Positions 8,993-18,324 are shown, numbered from the stretch's first letter. The stretch: DNA of 64,000 bases from Gammaproteobacteria bacterium (GCA_016125505.1 WGLP01000002.1:248001-312000); one strand, 5' to 3'. A program made the numbers and translations. Notes: generated by a model not told the origin, from the sequence alone.

Positions 8993-11900
8993 ATGTCGAA
9001 TTCACGACGATCCCCGATAGTTGTCTTTTTGATTTTTCTCGCCACCACTGCATCTGCTGCCATGCAGCGTAACGACGTTTTGGTGGTTGTGAATGATAAT
9101 TCAACGGACTCCGTACAGATCGGGAATTACTACACGCAAAGACGCGACATCGATCCATCAGCGATTGTTCACGTCAAGGTGCCGGACCAATACTACATAA
9201 GCTGGACGGAGTTTCTGTCACTGCGCGATCAGATTCTGCGTTATGGAATTTGTCCGTCCTTGTCAGCCATAGACCGACCTGCGGCGTGTAACGATGCCAG
9301 CCTGCCAATCTATACGGCGGAGAACATCAGTGCGCTGACGGCGGCTACGCCAATACGTTATATCGTGACGACCCGCGGCGTCCCGGTGCGGATGACCGTT
9401 GATGGTTCCACGCTTTACGACCCGAACAGTTCTACATCGGTGGATAACTATCTCCGCTTCTGGTTGGCGCGTTGTCTCACGAGCGATGTGAGTTTCTCCG
9501 GTTTTAATGAACGCGCGACAGCCTTTGGCGACGGCAGCGGTATGCGTATTATCGAACCCGCTATCGATTCGGAATATGTGCTTGGCCGGATTGACGGTCT
9601 CGATCTTGCCTCGGCGGAAGCGCTGATCGACCGGGCAATATCGGTAGAGGCCAACGGCTGGTATGGAAAATTATACGGCTCCACCTTTGGCAGTACCGGC
9701 GGGATTTCGACATGGATTAATTATGCGAACAGCTCACCCGTGTATGGCGATTACACGATGGGTTGGCGATACGCGTTCGGGTTGCTGGGCGAGAGTCGCC
9801 CGGAATGCAGTGATTACGCCAGCGCAAATCATTACTTTGCCTTCGGCCAGACCGCCGCCAATGGCAAGAGTCCCGCCTATTGCCTCGCCCAGTTCAATAA
9901 GGGCGTGCCCAATGAGGTGATGCAGGGTAATACCTCGTCGCGCTCGCCGCTGGCGGCAGATGCATTGGCGTATTTCGGTTCACTGGACGGTCAGCTCGAA
10001 GCCGGCGGAATAACAACCCTGTTAAACTGGCGCAAGGATGACACCTGTCAGGTGACGCTCTGTGCCAATGCAGCGGACCCGGCGGCATGTCGCCAGGCGT
10101 CGACGGACCCCTTGCATGAGATCAATACCGCGTGTGTGGGCGTCGCCGAGGGTTTTATCGGCTATAACTTCCAATCGTTCCCGGTGTCGATCATGGCGAG
10201 TTGGCCTACGGCCTGGGGACCGAACAGCGTCGATCAGAACGATCCGCCACTGGTGCTTGCGTCGGATGCGGCGGCAGGCAGTAACAGCCTTTGGTTTGCC
10301 CGGCCCGATGAAGTCAGCAATCCCTCCTGTTATATCTACAACAATGGCAATTTCGATGGCAGTGAACAGGCATGTACGCGTGTGCATAAGATCGGCCTGT
10401 CGCAATCAATCGATGTGGCCAGCACCGATCCGGCAAATCCACTCAGTTACCATTTGGCATTTAAATTAAAAGGTCAGGGGATAAGCTCAGCGGCAACCGT
10501 CAGGGCTTTTGTCCGCTTTATTTATCCGAAGGCGGCAAATACCGATTGTCCAGGCGGCTTAAGCGGGACGGCGGCGGCGACCAGCTGTACCTATCAGGTG
10601 ACAATCAATGCACCGTTACCTGCCGGTGATTCGGACTGGACGCAGGTGCAAGGCGATGTCATCCCGCCGGCCAATACCGGTATGAACTATACCAGTGCGC
10701 TTCTGGGTTTTACCGGGACGGTAAACGGCGGGAGCGTGGGCTTCGATGCCGTATCTTTGCAGGAGACGGGCAGCAGCAACGAGTTGATCGCCAATGGCTC
10801 CTTTGAACAAGGCAACCTGCAAACGGCGAATGGTGACTATGCGGCGAATTTTCTTTCCCGGCTCGGTGGTACGGCATTCTGGGGCAGCTTGAGTCATCAT
10901 GAATCCGGTGGTCATTCATTTGATCGCACGTCGCTGACAACCCTGGTGTACTTGCTGCGCGGGCTGCCGTTGGGTGATGCGGTCTGGCTGGGCGACCCCC
11001 ATGTCAGCGGAATCTTCTATGGTGATCCCTTGTATTCTCCGGTGGCGGTGCGGCTGCTCGTCGCTGATTCGAATCCGTGGCATTTTATCTCGGGCAGCGT
11101 GGCCTTATCCGGCAGCGCGGTCAATGGGAACGATCCCGCCCGTGTCTCAACGCAGTACACCATCGCCTATTGCCATGGTGATGACTTTTACAACTGCGGA
11201 AGCGTGGACAATCCCTGGGTTGCGACCGGGCTTGCGGGAACGGGTGGTCAAAAGGATATGAGCTTCGGCAACTGGGATGGAAGTCAGCTTGCACCAGGCA
11301 AGTATATGCTCAGATTGCAGGTGACCAGCACTAATCCCGGTAAAGGCAAAACCCAATCGTTTTACGATTATGCCCCTGTGGTTATTTACGACAGTACTTC
11401 GGATGCTGACGGTGATGGTCTTTCCGATGTAGATGAAATGTCGAATAAGTATGGTACCAACCCACTGAAGGCGGATACCGATGGCGATGGTTTGTCGGAT
11501 GGGGATGAGGTCAATGTATATCACACGGACCCCCTGAGTACTGACACGGACAAGGATGGCTTGTCGGATTATGCCGAAGTGGTGACCTATCACAGCAATC
11601 CGTTGAGTACCGACAGCGATAATGACGGTTATGCCGACAATATCGAAGTGTACTACGGTGGTGATCCGGCCGACCCGCAAGTCATTCCACTGGTCTTCCT
11701 GTCAACCCCGGAAAATACTGCTGAGGCGGACGTTACGTATGTCTATCCGGCAAAGGTAAGCTGGAGCAATACGAGCTTTGCCCTGTTCTCCAGCATCCAG
11801 GAGATGGCCCTCGATTCGGTGACCGGCGTGCTCACCTGGAAACCCACGCTTGCCGACGTCGGGCTCAGCCGTTATGTGGGGATTCAAGTTACAAGCGGTA

Positions 11901-12130
11901 CGGTGACAAATTGGCAATTTTTCCCGTTGCAGGTCGTCGCCGTCAATGATGGTGACATAAACCAGGATGGCGTCATTGATGGCGCCGATGTCCTGCTCGC
12001 ACAGCAGATCGCCCTGGGTGTCATGACACCGAATGAAAGCCAGCGTGCGCACGCCGATGTCATGCACGACCTGAATATTGATATATCAGATGTATTGATT
12101 ATTCAAAGAAAAGCACTAGGACTCGAATGA
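8993..12130 (+). CDS. TIGR03790-type secreted protein with TSP3-like calcium repeats and dockerin-like tail
   Basis: The 1,045-residue protein starts with a Sec signal (SRRSPIVVFLIFLATTASA). The mature N-terminus, RNDVLVVVNDNSTDSVQIGNYYTQRRDI followed by IRYIVTTRGVPVRM, matches the TIGR03790 family of unknown function. The middle (about 400-800) has a beta-sandwich-like character. Residues about 803-895 carry four Asp-rich repeats of the DTDGDGLSDGDE kind, typical of thrombospondin type 3 calcium-binding linkers. From about residue 985 a dockerin-like pair follows: DINQDGVIDGADVLLAQQIALG, then a second, weaker copy ending DVLIIQRKALGLE. The gene next door starts nine bases later. Role unknown; a large calcium-stabilised surface or secreted protein is a fair inference. 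Confidence 0.8.
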   Translation: MSNSRRSPIVVFLIFLATTASAAMQRNDVLVVVNDNSTDSVQIGNYYTQRRDIDPSAIVHVKVPDQYYISWTEFLSLRDQILRYGICPSLSAIDRPAACNDASLPIYTAENISALTAATPIRYIVTTRGVPVRMTVDGSTLYDPNSSTSVDNYLRFWLARCLTSDVSFSGFNERATAFGDGSGMRIIEPAIDSEYVLGRIDGLDLASAEALIDRAISVEANGWYGKLYGSTFGSTGGISTWINYANSSPVYGDYTMGWRYAFGLLGESRPECSDYASANHYFAFGQTAANGKSPAYCLAQFNKGVPNEVMQGNTSSRSPLAADALAYFGSLDGQLEAGGITTLLNWRKDDTCQVTLCANAADPAACRQASTDPLHEINTACVGVAEGFIGYNFQSFPVSIMASWPTAWGPNSVDQNDPPLVLASDAAAGSNSLWFARPDEVSNPSCYIYNNGNFDGSEQACTRVHKIGLSQSIDVASTDPANPLSYHLAFKLKGQGISSAATVRAFVRFIYPKAANTDCPGGLSGTAAATSCTYQVTINAPLPAGDSDWTQVQGDVIPPANTGMNYTSALLGFTGTVNGGSVGFDAVSLQETGSSNELIANGSFEQGNLQTANGDYAANFLSRLGGTAFWGSLSHHESGGHSFDRTSLTTLVYLLRGLPLGDAVWLGDPHVSGIFYGDPLYSPVAVRLLVADSNPWHFISGSVALSGSAVNGNDPARVSTQYTIAYCHGDDFYNCGSVDNPWVATGLAGTGGQKDMSFGNWDGSQLAPGKYMLRLQVTSTNPGKGKTQSFYDYAPVVIYDSTSDADGDGLSDVDEMSNKYGTNPLKADTDGDGLSDGDEVNVYHTDPLSTDTDKDGLSDYAEVVTYHSNPLSTDSDNDGYADNIEVYYGGDPADPQVIPLVFLSTPENTAEADVTYVYPAKVSWSNTSFALFSSIQEMALDSVTGVLTWKPTLADVGLSRYVGIQVTSGTVTNWQFFPLQVVAVNDGDINQDGVIDGADVLLAQQIALGVMTPNESQRAHADVMHDLNIDISDVLIIQRKALGLE

Positions 12131-12139
12131 GGTGAGGCT

Positions 12140-13162
12140 ATGACAACGACATTCTTCAAATACCACCGCTTGATAGTTCTTCTTGCAGTCGTGCAGCTTG
12201 CCGGTTGCGCAAGTATGCAGCCCCTGTCGAATTTCGCGCGCACCGGCGATACGGTCATGGTGTCGCTGGGCGGGACGGACAGCAATGCGCTGGTATCGGT
12301 GTTAAAAAAGGAAGATGTGAACGTCAGCATCACCGATGCAGCCGGGAATACTTATCCGGTAAAAGTGCGTAATGTCTTCCGGGTCTTTAGCGATCCAACA
12401 AGCCATTATGCCTACCAGTCTCCATCTTCCAGTTACAGCGGATTTGAGAGCTTCGTCGATCCCTATCAGGGCCAATGGATGGCCGTGCTTGACCTGGTGG
12501 ATCCAGGTACCGATCAACCACTGGCCCTGGCGGTTGGCCAGGCCAGCTTTAACATCAGTTCACAAGACCTGAGATCCTGGGTAGATTACCCGGGTTATGG
12601 TTGGAGCTGGACCAATGGTGATCTTGCTTCCATCCCCATTGAAATTATTGCCGGGACCGGCAGCAAGAACCCGCTTAACTATCTCGCCCCCATATCGCTT
12701 TCGCCACTGGACAGCCTGGAACCGGAACCACAGGTGGAAGTCACCGCCAATGGTACGCCTGGCGCCATGATCGGCGGCGGCATGTTTGTCTTCAGATATG
12801 TCATGTCGGATTTCAATAATGCGAAGCCACGGGTCTTTAGCACAAGCCCGGACCCGAATGTACAACTGGCGTCGGCCACAGCGCCGCAGGGCGATGGTAC
12901 GGCCTTGTTGACGGTCATGATAAGCAATCCACACGGTTTCAATGTGAACAACAGGAAGGAAGATCAGAACGGTAATAATGTCTTGCTCGCAGGGAGCAGT
13001 CTGTTGCGCAGCCTGCGCTTTAGCATTGTCTGGGCGAATTATAACAATACCGTGACGGATGCTAACTGGCAGAACTCTCTCAGTATGGTGAGTGGGCGTT
13101 ATGTGGACCTGCAGGGGAATACCATGTCAGAGTTGACACCGGTACTGAGCAAAGTCCGCTAG
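12140..13162 (+). CDS. Lipoprotein of unknown function paired with the TIGR03790-type gene
   Basis: A 340-residue protein with a lipoprotein signal (VLLAVVQLAGCASM). The rest is predicted beta-rich and low in cysteine. There are two sections: one at about 50-170, and one at about 195-330 that begins with an IGGGMFVFRYVMSD segment. I do not recognise a named domain. It starts nine bases after the stop of the large calcium-repeat protein and so is almost surely co-transcribed. A surface anchor or receptor for that protein is a testable inference, because dockerin tails elsewhere dock into beta-sandwich cohesins, but no cohesin motif is visible by eye. Confidence 0.7.
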   Translation: MTTTFFKYHRLIVLLAVVQLAGCASMQPLSNFARTGDTVMVSLGGTDSNALVSVLKKEDVNVSITDAAGNTYPVKVRNVFRVFSDPTSHYAYQSPSSSYSGFESFVDPYQGQWMAVLDLVDPGTDQPLALAVGQASFNISSQDLRSWVDYPGYGWSWTNGDLASIPIEIIAGTGSKNPLNYLAPISLSPLDSLEPEPQVEVTANGTPGAMIGGGMFVFRYVMSDFNNAKPRVFSTSPDPNVQLASATAPQGDGTALLTVMISNPHGFNVNNRKEDQNGNNVLLAGSSLLRSLRFSIVWANYNNTVTDANWQNSLSMVSGRYVDLQGNTMSELTPVLSKVR

Positions 13163-13194
13163 GACTTGATCCGCTGGCCCGATTTTTTCAGGCC

Positions 13195-13872
13195 TCACCT
13201 CGCCGCCTTGACGTCTGCGAAATTACTGGCACCCATCCAGGCGGCAATATTTTTACGTAAGTATGGCGTGCCGCTGACGTCTACCAGCTTGTCGCGCATG
13301 GCTTTCATGATCGTGGTATCACCCATCCAGACCGCGGTAAGCGTGCGCAAATCGGAAGAGATGGTGAGATCCACGTCGTAGCCCGGATCTTTTAAACAGA
13401 CATCCACGTCATCATTGCGGATGACCAGCCACCAGAAACGTTTGCTGGAAATAATATTGGTGAATTCTATCTTGAGGACGGTGCGTTCGGCGGTAAAAAA
13501 TTCGGTATGCAGGTTGCGATGCATGTCCCAGATAAGCAGGCTGGGATCCAGGTCATGCGGAGACAAATCGCTGCGGACCCAGCGATGGCCCCAGCTGCCA
13601 AGCTGAATCAGGATGGGTGTGAGTTCCTCGCCGGCCTTGGTCAGGTGATAACGCACGTTATTGTTGTGCGTTTGACGTTGAATGATCCCGGCATCTTCCA
13701 GTGACCTGAGCCGGCTCGACAATAATGTAGGCGAAATCAGCGGGACGCCTTTTCGCACCTCGTTGAAGGATTCGCTGCCCACGGCGATCTCGCGGATGAT
13801 CAACAAGGTCCAGCGTTCGCCTAATACCTCGGACGCCTTTGCCAGCGGGCAGAACTGACCATAACCGTGCAT
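13195..13872 (-). CDS. HxlR-family regulator with C-terminal SCP2-like domain
   Basis: The first 100 or so residues are an HxlR winged helix: FCPLAKASEVLGERWTLLIIREI, then SFNEVRKGVPLISPTLLSSRLRSLEDAGIIQR. The remaining 110 residues contain DVDLTISSDLRTLTAVWMGDTTIMKAM, which resembles a sterol-carrier-protein-2 ligand-binding domain. This is a known but uncommon layout for HxlR proteins and suggests sensing of a hydrophobic ligand. The cysteine at residue 8 sits where HxlR proteins often keep one. It is divergent from the SAM methyltransferase gene, a likely target. Confidence 0.82.
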   Translation of the reverse strand: MHGYGQFCPLAKASEVLGERWTLLIIREIAVGSESFNEVRKGVPLISPTLLSSRLRSLEDAGIIQRQTHNNNVRYHLTKAGEELTPILIQLGSWGHRWVRSDLSPHDLDPSLLIWDMHRNLHTEFFTAERTVLKIEFTNIISSKRFWWLVIRNDDVDVCLKDPGYDVDLTISSDLRTLTAVWMGDTTIMKAMRDKLVDVSGTPYLRKNIAAWMGASNFADVKAAR

Positions 13873-14142
13873 CGCCGGATCCTCTTCGTGTTTTTTATAA
13901 GTTATGCAAAAAAATATAGCAGGGCTAGTACAAATTCTGTACCTGATATCCGCTATTCGTTGCCTGGTGTGAAAAGGTGTGCTCGCCTTGTGGAAATTAA
14001 CTGCTTGTTTTTATTATGAGGCGGGTGTTCAGGCGGCCTGTAAGCCGGGTTTGTTCAGGTACAAACATTGTACTGGTAGTTGTGTCATCCCCGGTCCACA
14101 CTCGTCTTAACATCACAAACGGACAGAGCGAGGAGGATTATC

Positions 14143-14988
14143 ATGGACGCGATTGTCGAAACCCGTACGCAGGGACAACCCGACTTTACGGCGATTAAAA
14201 CCAAACAAAAGGCAACCTGGGAAGACGGGGATTACCATGGTTTTGCCACCTATATGCACGATGGCGCAGTGGAGATCCTGAATAGCTGGGACCTGGCGGG
14301 CGTCAAGACGCTGCTGGACGTGGGCTGCGGGTCGGGTCAAACCGCGATACCGGCCGCGTTAAAAGGGATGCGCGTGACCGGGGTGGATATCGCCGAGAAC
14401 CTGATTGCCATGGCGCGTGAACTGGCAGCCGTAACCCAGTTGGATGCGCAATTTGATGTGGGTGATGCCGAGGCGTTGCCCTACGCCGATCGCAGTTTCG
14501 ATGCCGTGATCTCCCTGATCGGCGCCATGTTTGCGCCGCGGCCGGAACGTGTGGTGGCGGAGTTTGCGCGGGTATTAAAGCCAGGAGGTAAACTCTGTAT
14601 GGCAAACTGGACGCCCGCCAGCATGCCGGCAAAAATGTTCAAGTGTTGTAGCGAGGTGGTGGCGCCACCGCCCGGACTGGCTTCACCGGTGTTGTGGGGT
14701 GATGAGGCGACGATACGCGAGCGGCTGGCTGAACACTTTACCGATATCAAACTCACCCGCAAAAACTATCCGCAGTGGCATTACCCGTTCGATGAACACG
14801 AACTGATTGAATTGTTCAGGCACAAGTTTGGCCCGGTCAAGCGCGCCTTTGATATGGCGAGCCCGGCGCAGGCGAAGTCCCTGCATGAAAAACTGTTTCA
14901 TGTGTATCGCGACAGCAGCGAAACCAGTAACGGCATCATGACCATTACGGGCGGCGAATATCTGGATGTGTCTGCAGTACGGCGTTAA
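14143..14988 (+). CDS. Class I SAM-dependent methyltransferase
   Basis: The 281-residue product has motif I (LLDVGCGSGQTAIPAA), motif II around VTGVDIAENLIAMAREL, DVGDAEALPYADRSFDAVIS, and LKPGGKLCMANWTP. This is the UbiE/COQ5-like methyltransferase_11 pattern, with a soluble cytoplasmic enzyme expected. I chose the ATG at 14143 because AGGAGG at 14131-14136 precedes it at ideal spacing; the longer frame from 14080 lacks such a site. Its stop codon interleaves with the stop of an old egtD 3' end on the other strand. The substrate is unknown. Confidence 0.87.
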   Translation: MDAIVETRTQGQPDFTAIKTKQKATWEDGDYHGFATYMHDGAVEILNSWDLAGVKTLLDVGCGSGQTAIPAALKGMRVTGVDIAENLIAMARELAAVTQLDAQFDVGDAEALPYADRSFDAVISLIGAMFAPRPERVVAEFARVLKPGGKLCMANWTPASMPAKMFKCCSEVVAPPPGLASPVLWGDEATIRERLAEHFTDIKLTRKNYPQWHYPFDEHELIELFRHKFGPVKRAFDMASPAQAKSLHEKLFHVYRDSSETSNGIMTITGGEYLDVSAVRR

Positions 14989-15087
14989 CCGCCATATTCG
15001 AAATAGTGCACGCTGAACAGTTGCTCGCCGTCGGTCCAGACCTTTACCGCCCTGAACCCCGCGGCTGCGGCGAGCGACTGGAACTCG
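14985..15087 (-). pseudogene. egtD: Detached 3' end of egtD, left behind by an insertion
   Basis: Read leftward this gives EFQSLAAAAGFRAVKVWTDG, continues EQLFSVHYFEYGG and stops. The first 28 residues are identical to the intact egtD C-terminus at 17,350-17,452, while the last residues differ (FEYGG here, LIYQG there). The stop (14,985-14,987) interlocks with the stop of the methyltransferase, so this is probably the original end of egtD in its original place. Beyond 15,087 the frame stays open into AT-rich DNA for about 33 codons. That stretch reads LHACYFKMYTIT, weakly like the EgtD segment HTECSYKYSIR. Confidence 0.8.
15001..15087 (+). repeat. 87-bp direct repeat, left copy
   Basis: Identical base for base to 17,366-17,452 (offset 2,365). 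It runs from AAATAGTGCACGCTGAACAG to CGACTGGAACTCG. It consists of egtD 3' coding sequence and marks the left edge of the AT-rich insertion. Confidence 0.95.
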
Positions 15088-17365
15088 GTAATAGTGTACA
15101 TTTTAAAATAACATGCATGGAGGTCGTCGAGTTTGTAGTGATGATAAGCACTCCATACAATATAATATTTCAGCTTAGAAATAATACATCTTCAATGCAC
15201 TTTTGATTTATGAGAATAAAATTAAAGAAATGATTGTATGAGGTGTATCTTATAAGTAGATTCGATTAGAGGCTAAAATATAAAAAAACTATGACTGATA
15301 ACTGTAAGATATGAACGATACATAGTATGATTAAGACGATAAAAAATAAAGATATCTTGCAATAAGATAGCAATCTCGGAACCGTAATATAAATTTCAGT
15401 GAGACCAGAATTTTAGAAAGAAATATCATTCATTTTTTTTTGAAAAACAAGTTGTCATGATGAATAAAAGAAGATTTATATTTAACAGACTTCCTGAAAC
15501 ATTTATACATGTCTTTTTGATCTTTCTTGGCGCGGTTCTTGTCTATTCGCAAGTTATTGGCCATGATTTTGTGAAGTACGATGATGATATCTATCTGCAA
15601 AGTCCAATCATTGCAAATGGCATAAGCTTATATTCGATAGTGCACGCTTTTAACGTGATTGTTAATGATAATTGGCATCCCATAACTGTTCTGTCTTTGA
15701 TGTTGGATAGTCAATTATATGGAATACATTCCGCGTATGGGTTCCATATAACAAATATGCTGTTGCATATATTGAACGGTTTGTTGTGTTATTTCTTTGT
15801 CAGAAATATAAGCAAGTCACCTGAGATTTCTATTTTTGTGTCATTGTTATTCGTGGCACATCCATTGCAAGTGGAAACAGTTTCATGGGTGGCAGAAAGA
15901 AAGGGTTTGCTTGCTGCGCTGTTCTTCTTCTCTTGTCTGCTGTTTTATATTCGATTCAGAAATAACAATAATCGAATTTTATATGTTGCCTCGATCTTAT
16001 GTTTCATTCTTGGATTGATGGCAAAAGCCGTTATTGTCATGCTTCCTGTGATTCTCATTATTATTGAGTGGCTGTATCTAAACAGTAAAAAAGAAGATCT
16101 GAAAATTAGATTGAATAACGCAATAAAATATTTATTGCCCTATTTTCTTGTTGCATTCTGCATGGGAGTTTTGACAATTTATGTTCAGAATGAAAGCGGA
16201 GTATTATCTAAAAGTAATGTGCTGCCGTACACAACTCGCATATTAAACGCAATTTTATCGACGAAGATATATATCGCAGACAATATTTCCTGAAGAGTTA
16301 TCGGTATTTTATCCTTACCTTAGATATTACCCTCTTTATCTGATTGGGTTGTATTTTTTCGTAATAATATTAATTACAGGAGCGGTAGTATATATATATC
16401 TGAAAAAATCCGACCCGAATTATCTGTTTTCTTGGTTGTGGTTTTTGGTTCTGCTTTTACCTGTTCTTGGTTTTATACAGACTGGCGCTCACTCCCACGC
16501 CGATCGGTACATGTATTTGCCAATAATTGGCCTGTTATTTGCTGCGGCAAACTTTTTACATTTTTTAATATCTAAAACCAGTTTCAGAAAGCCAATAAAG
16601 ACTATTCTAACCGGCTCTATAGTGCTGGGATATGGGGCAGTTTCATGGATTCAGGCGGGCGTATGGTATAATACAGAGTCTTTATTTATTCAAGCCGCTG
16701 ATGTTACAAAGGGGAATTACATAGCGCATACAAGTCTTGCTATATATTATCTGGAGCATAATGAAAATAAAAAGGCATGGTTTCATTATCAGATGGCGAG
16801 AGAATCAAATCCAAAATATGAAAATATGTATATGGCTATTGAGTCTATTCTGATAAAACAAAAAAAATACGATGCACTAAATATCGTCGTGGGGGACATG
16901 TTAAAAGCGGGAGTCAATGTTGAGGATGGAGAGCGAATGCTTGCGCAAATTATGGTTAATAAAAGCCAATATGATGAAGCTGTAATTCGTTTTCAACATT
17001 TTTTGGCGCATCATCCTGATGATGAACAAAGTTTGTACGGGATAGGTTATGCGTATTATCGGCTGAAGAAAAACGACCTGGCATTATACTATCTGCTCAA
17101 ATTGGAAAAGCGTGTAAATGGGAGTTTCAAGCTCATGGAACTATTGGGAGATATATACCATGCCAAGGGTGATGAAGAAAGAGCCAGCTATTACCACTCG
17201 CTTGCTAAAGAAATTAAAGATATATCTAAGTAAGATGATATCTTGGGAAAAATAGTTTATTGAGCCGTTATGGAAAAATCATATTGCTAAATCAGTGATA
17301 CTGGGGATCCTGCGCCTATCAATGAGTTGTGGCGATGAATATATGCTATTTAACCCTGATATATC
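15088..17365. mobile_element. AT-rich inserted segment bounded by an 87-bp direct repeat
   Basis: This 2.28-kb block is plainly AT-rich against GC-richer flanks, and its codon use differs. It is bounded by perfect 87-bp copies of the egtD 3' end. The first 370 bp (15,088-15,456) are non-coding apart from a possible EgtD-like tail, with no gene I can support. One broken membrane glycosyltransferase/TPR gene follows, and then 116 bp of AT-rich DNA that supplies a new in-frame end for egtD. I see no transposase, integrase or terminal inverted repeats, so the mechanism is not shown. Integration by recombination at the egtD 3' end fits the layout. Confidence 0.72.
15457..17233 (+). pseudogene. TMTC-like membrane glycosyltransferase with TPR repeats, frameshifted
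   Basis: Two frames together encode one protein of about 590 residues. Frame one (15,457-16,293) has FVKYDDDIYLQSPI, NWHPITVLSLMLDSQLYG, HITNMLLHILNGLL and FVAHPLQVETVSWVAERKGL. These are hallmarks of bacterial relatives of TMTC O-mannosyltransferases with many membrane helices. It stops at TGA 16,291-16,293. The second frame resumes exactly there as FPEELSVFYPYLRYYPLYL and runs through GAHSHADRYMYLPIIGLLFA into C-terminal TPR-like helices, ending at 17,233. One extra base in AATATTTCC at 16,282-16,290 explains the shift. It may be a true pseudogene, a sequencing error or, less likely, programmed shifting. Confidence 0.85.
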
Positions 17366-18324
17366 AAATAGTGCACGCTGAACAGTTGCTCGCCGTCGGT
17401 CCAGACCTTTACCGCCCTGAACCCCGCGGCTGCGGCGAGCGACTGGAACTCGCGAATGGAATATTTGTAGGAACATTCGGTATGAATGGTTTCGCCGCGA
17501 TGAAACTGGAACGTCTCTTCGGCAACGGCAACCTGTTGTTGCCTGCGGCTGACCAGATGCATTTCGATGCGGCCCAGTGTCCGGTTATAAAACGCCCTGT
17601 GTACAAAACTGTCCAGGTCAAAGTCGGCGTTTAATTCCCGATTGATGCGCGCCAACAGATTCAGGTTGAATTCCGCGGTGACGCCCTCGCTATCGTTGTA
17701 GGCAGCGTGCAGCAGTTCCGGGTCCTTTTTCAGGTCCACGCCAATGAGCAGGCCACCGCCGACACCCACGGTCTCGCCAAGGTGGGTGAGGAAGGCCTGG
17801 GCTGCCGCCGGTTCGAAATTGCCAATACTGGAGCCGGGGAAGAACGCAACTTTATTCAGCGTCTGGGGTTGGACCGGGAGCATCAGCGGTGTAGTGAAGT
17901 CCGCGCAGGCGGCGTGGATGTCGAGCCAGGGATATTCATGCGCCAGTGTTTGCGCGGCATCCAGCAAATGCTGTCTGGAAATATCCATGGGCATGTAGGT
18001 ATGCGGCTTGAGATCATTCAGTAGCAGACGTACCTTGGTACTGCTGCCGCTGCCCGGTTCGAGGACGAAACTCTTTTCGCCAATGATGCCGGCAATCTCT
18101 TCGGCGTGGTCGCTGAGGATCTGCATTTCCGTGCGTGTGGGATAATATTCCGCGAGTTCGCAGATGGCATCAAACAGACGCGAGCCCTGGGCATCGTAAA
18201 AAAACTTGGGTGCGATGGCCTTGGGCGATTGCTGCAGCCCCTCCATCACTTCAGCGAAAAAATCCGCCGGTGCAGGGTGATAGTCGGTAAAGTGAATGTT
18301 GTTCTGTATCGCGTGCTGCATCAT
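17350..18324 (-). CDS. egtD: L-histidine N-alpha-methyltransferase EgtD
   Basis: This enzyme trimethylates histidine with SAM to give hercynine, the first step of ergothioneine synthesis in the cytoplasm. Of its 324 residues I recognise PKFFYDAQGSRLFDAICELAEYYPTRTE, the SAM loop VLEPGSGSSTKVRLLL, YMPMDISRQHL, FFPGSSIGNFEP and LIGVDLKKDPELLHAAYND. The ATG at 18,324 overlaps the egtB stop (ATGA), so the pair is translationally coupled. The last residues (HYLIYQG) and the stop codon come from the AT-rich insertion; the older tail lies at 14,985-15,000. The core ends before this change, so the enzyme is probably active. Confidence 0.95.
   Translation of the reverse strand: MMQHAIQNNIHFTDYHPAPADFFAEVMEGLQQSPKAIAPKFFYDAQGSRLFDAICELAEYYPTRTEMQILSDHAEEIAGIIGEKSFVLEPGSGSSTKVRLLLNDLKPHTYMPMDISRQHLLDAAQTLAHEYPWLDIHAACADFTTPLMLPVQPQTLNKVAFFPGSSIGNFEPAAAQAFLTHLGETVGVGGGLLIGVDLKKDPELLHAAYNDSEGVTAEFNLNLLARINRELNADFDLDSFVHRAFYNRTLGRIEMHLVSRRQQQVAVAEETFQFHRGETIHTECSYKYSIREFQSLAAAAGFRAVKVWTDGEQLFSVHYLIYQG
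17366..17452 (+). repeat. 87-bp direct repeat, right copy (inside egtD)
   Basis: The partner of 15,001-15,087. It is the 3' coding end of the intact egtD gene. The copies diverge sharply on both sides (FEYGG versus LIYQG at one end, ITEF versus IREF at the other). Confidence 0.95.

Noticed and set aside
13153-13190. Terminator after the lipoprotein gene
   Set aside because: AAGTCC/GGACTT can pair around the stop codon, but the T-run lies 17 bases further, so it is not a convincing intrinsic terminator.
15088-17365. Insertion sequence or transposon
   Set aside because: No transposase or integrase frame and no terminal inverted repeats seen; an 87-bp flanking duplication is far longer than normal target duplications.
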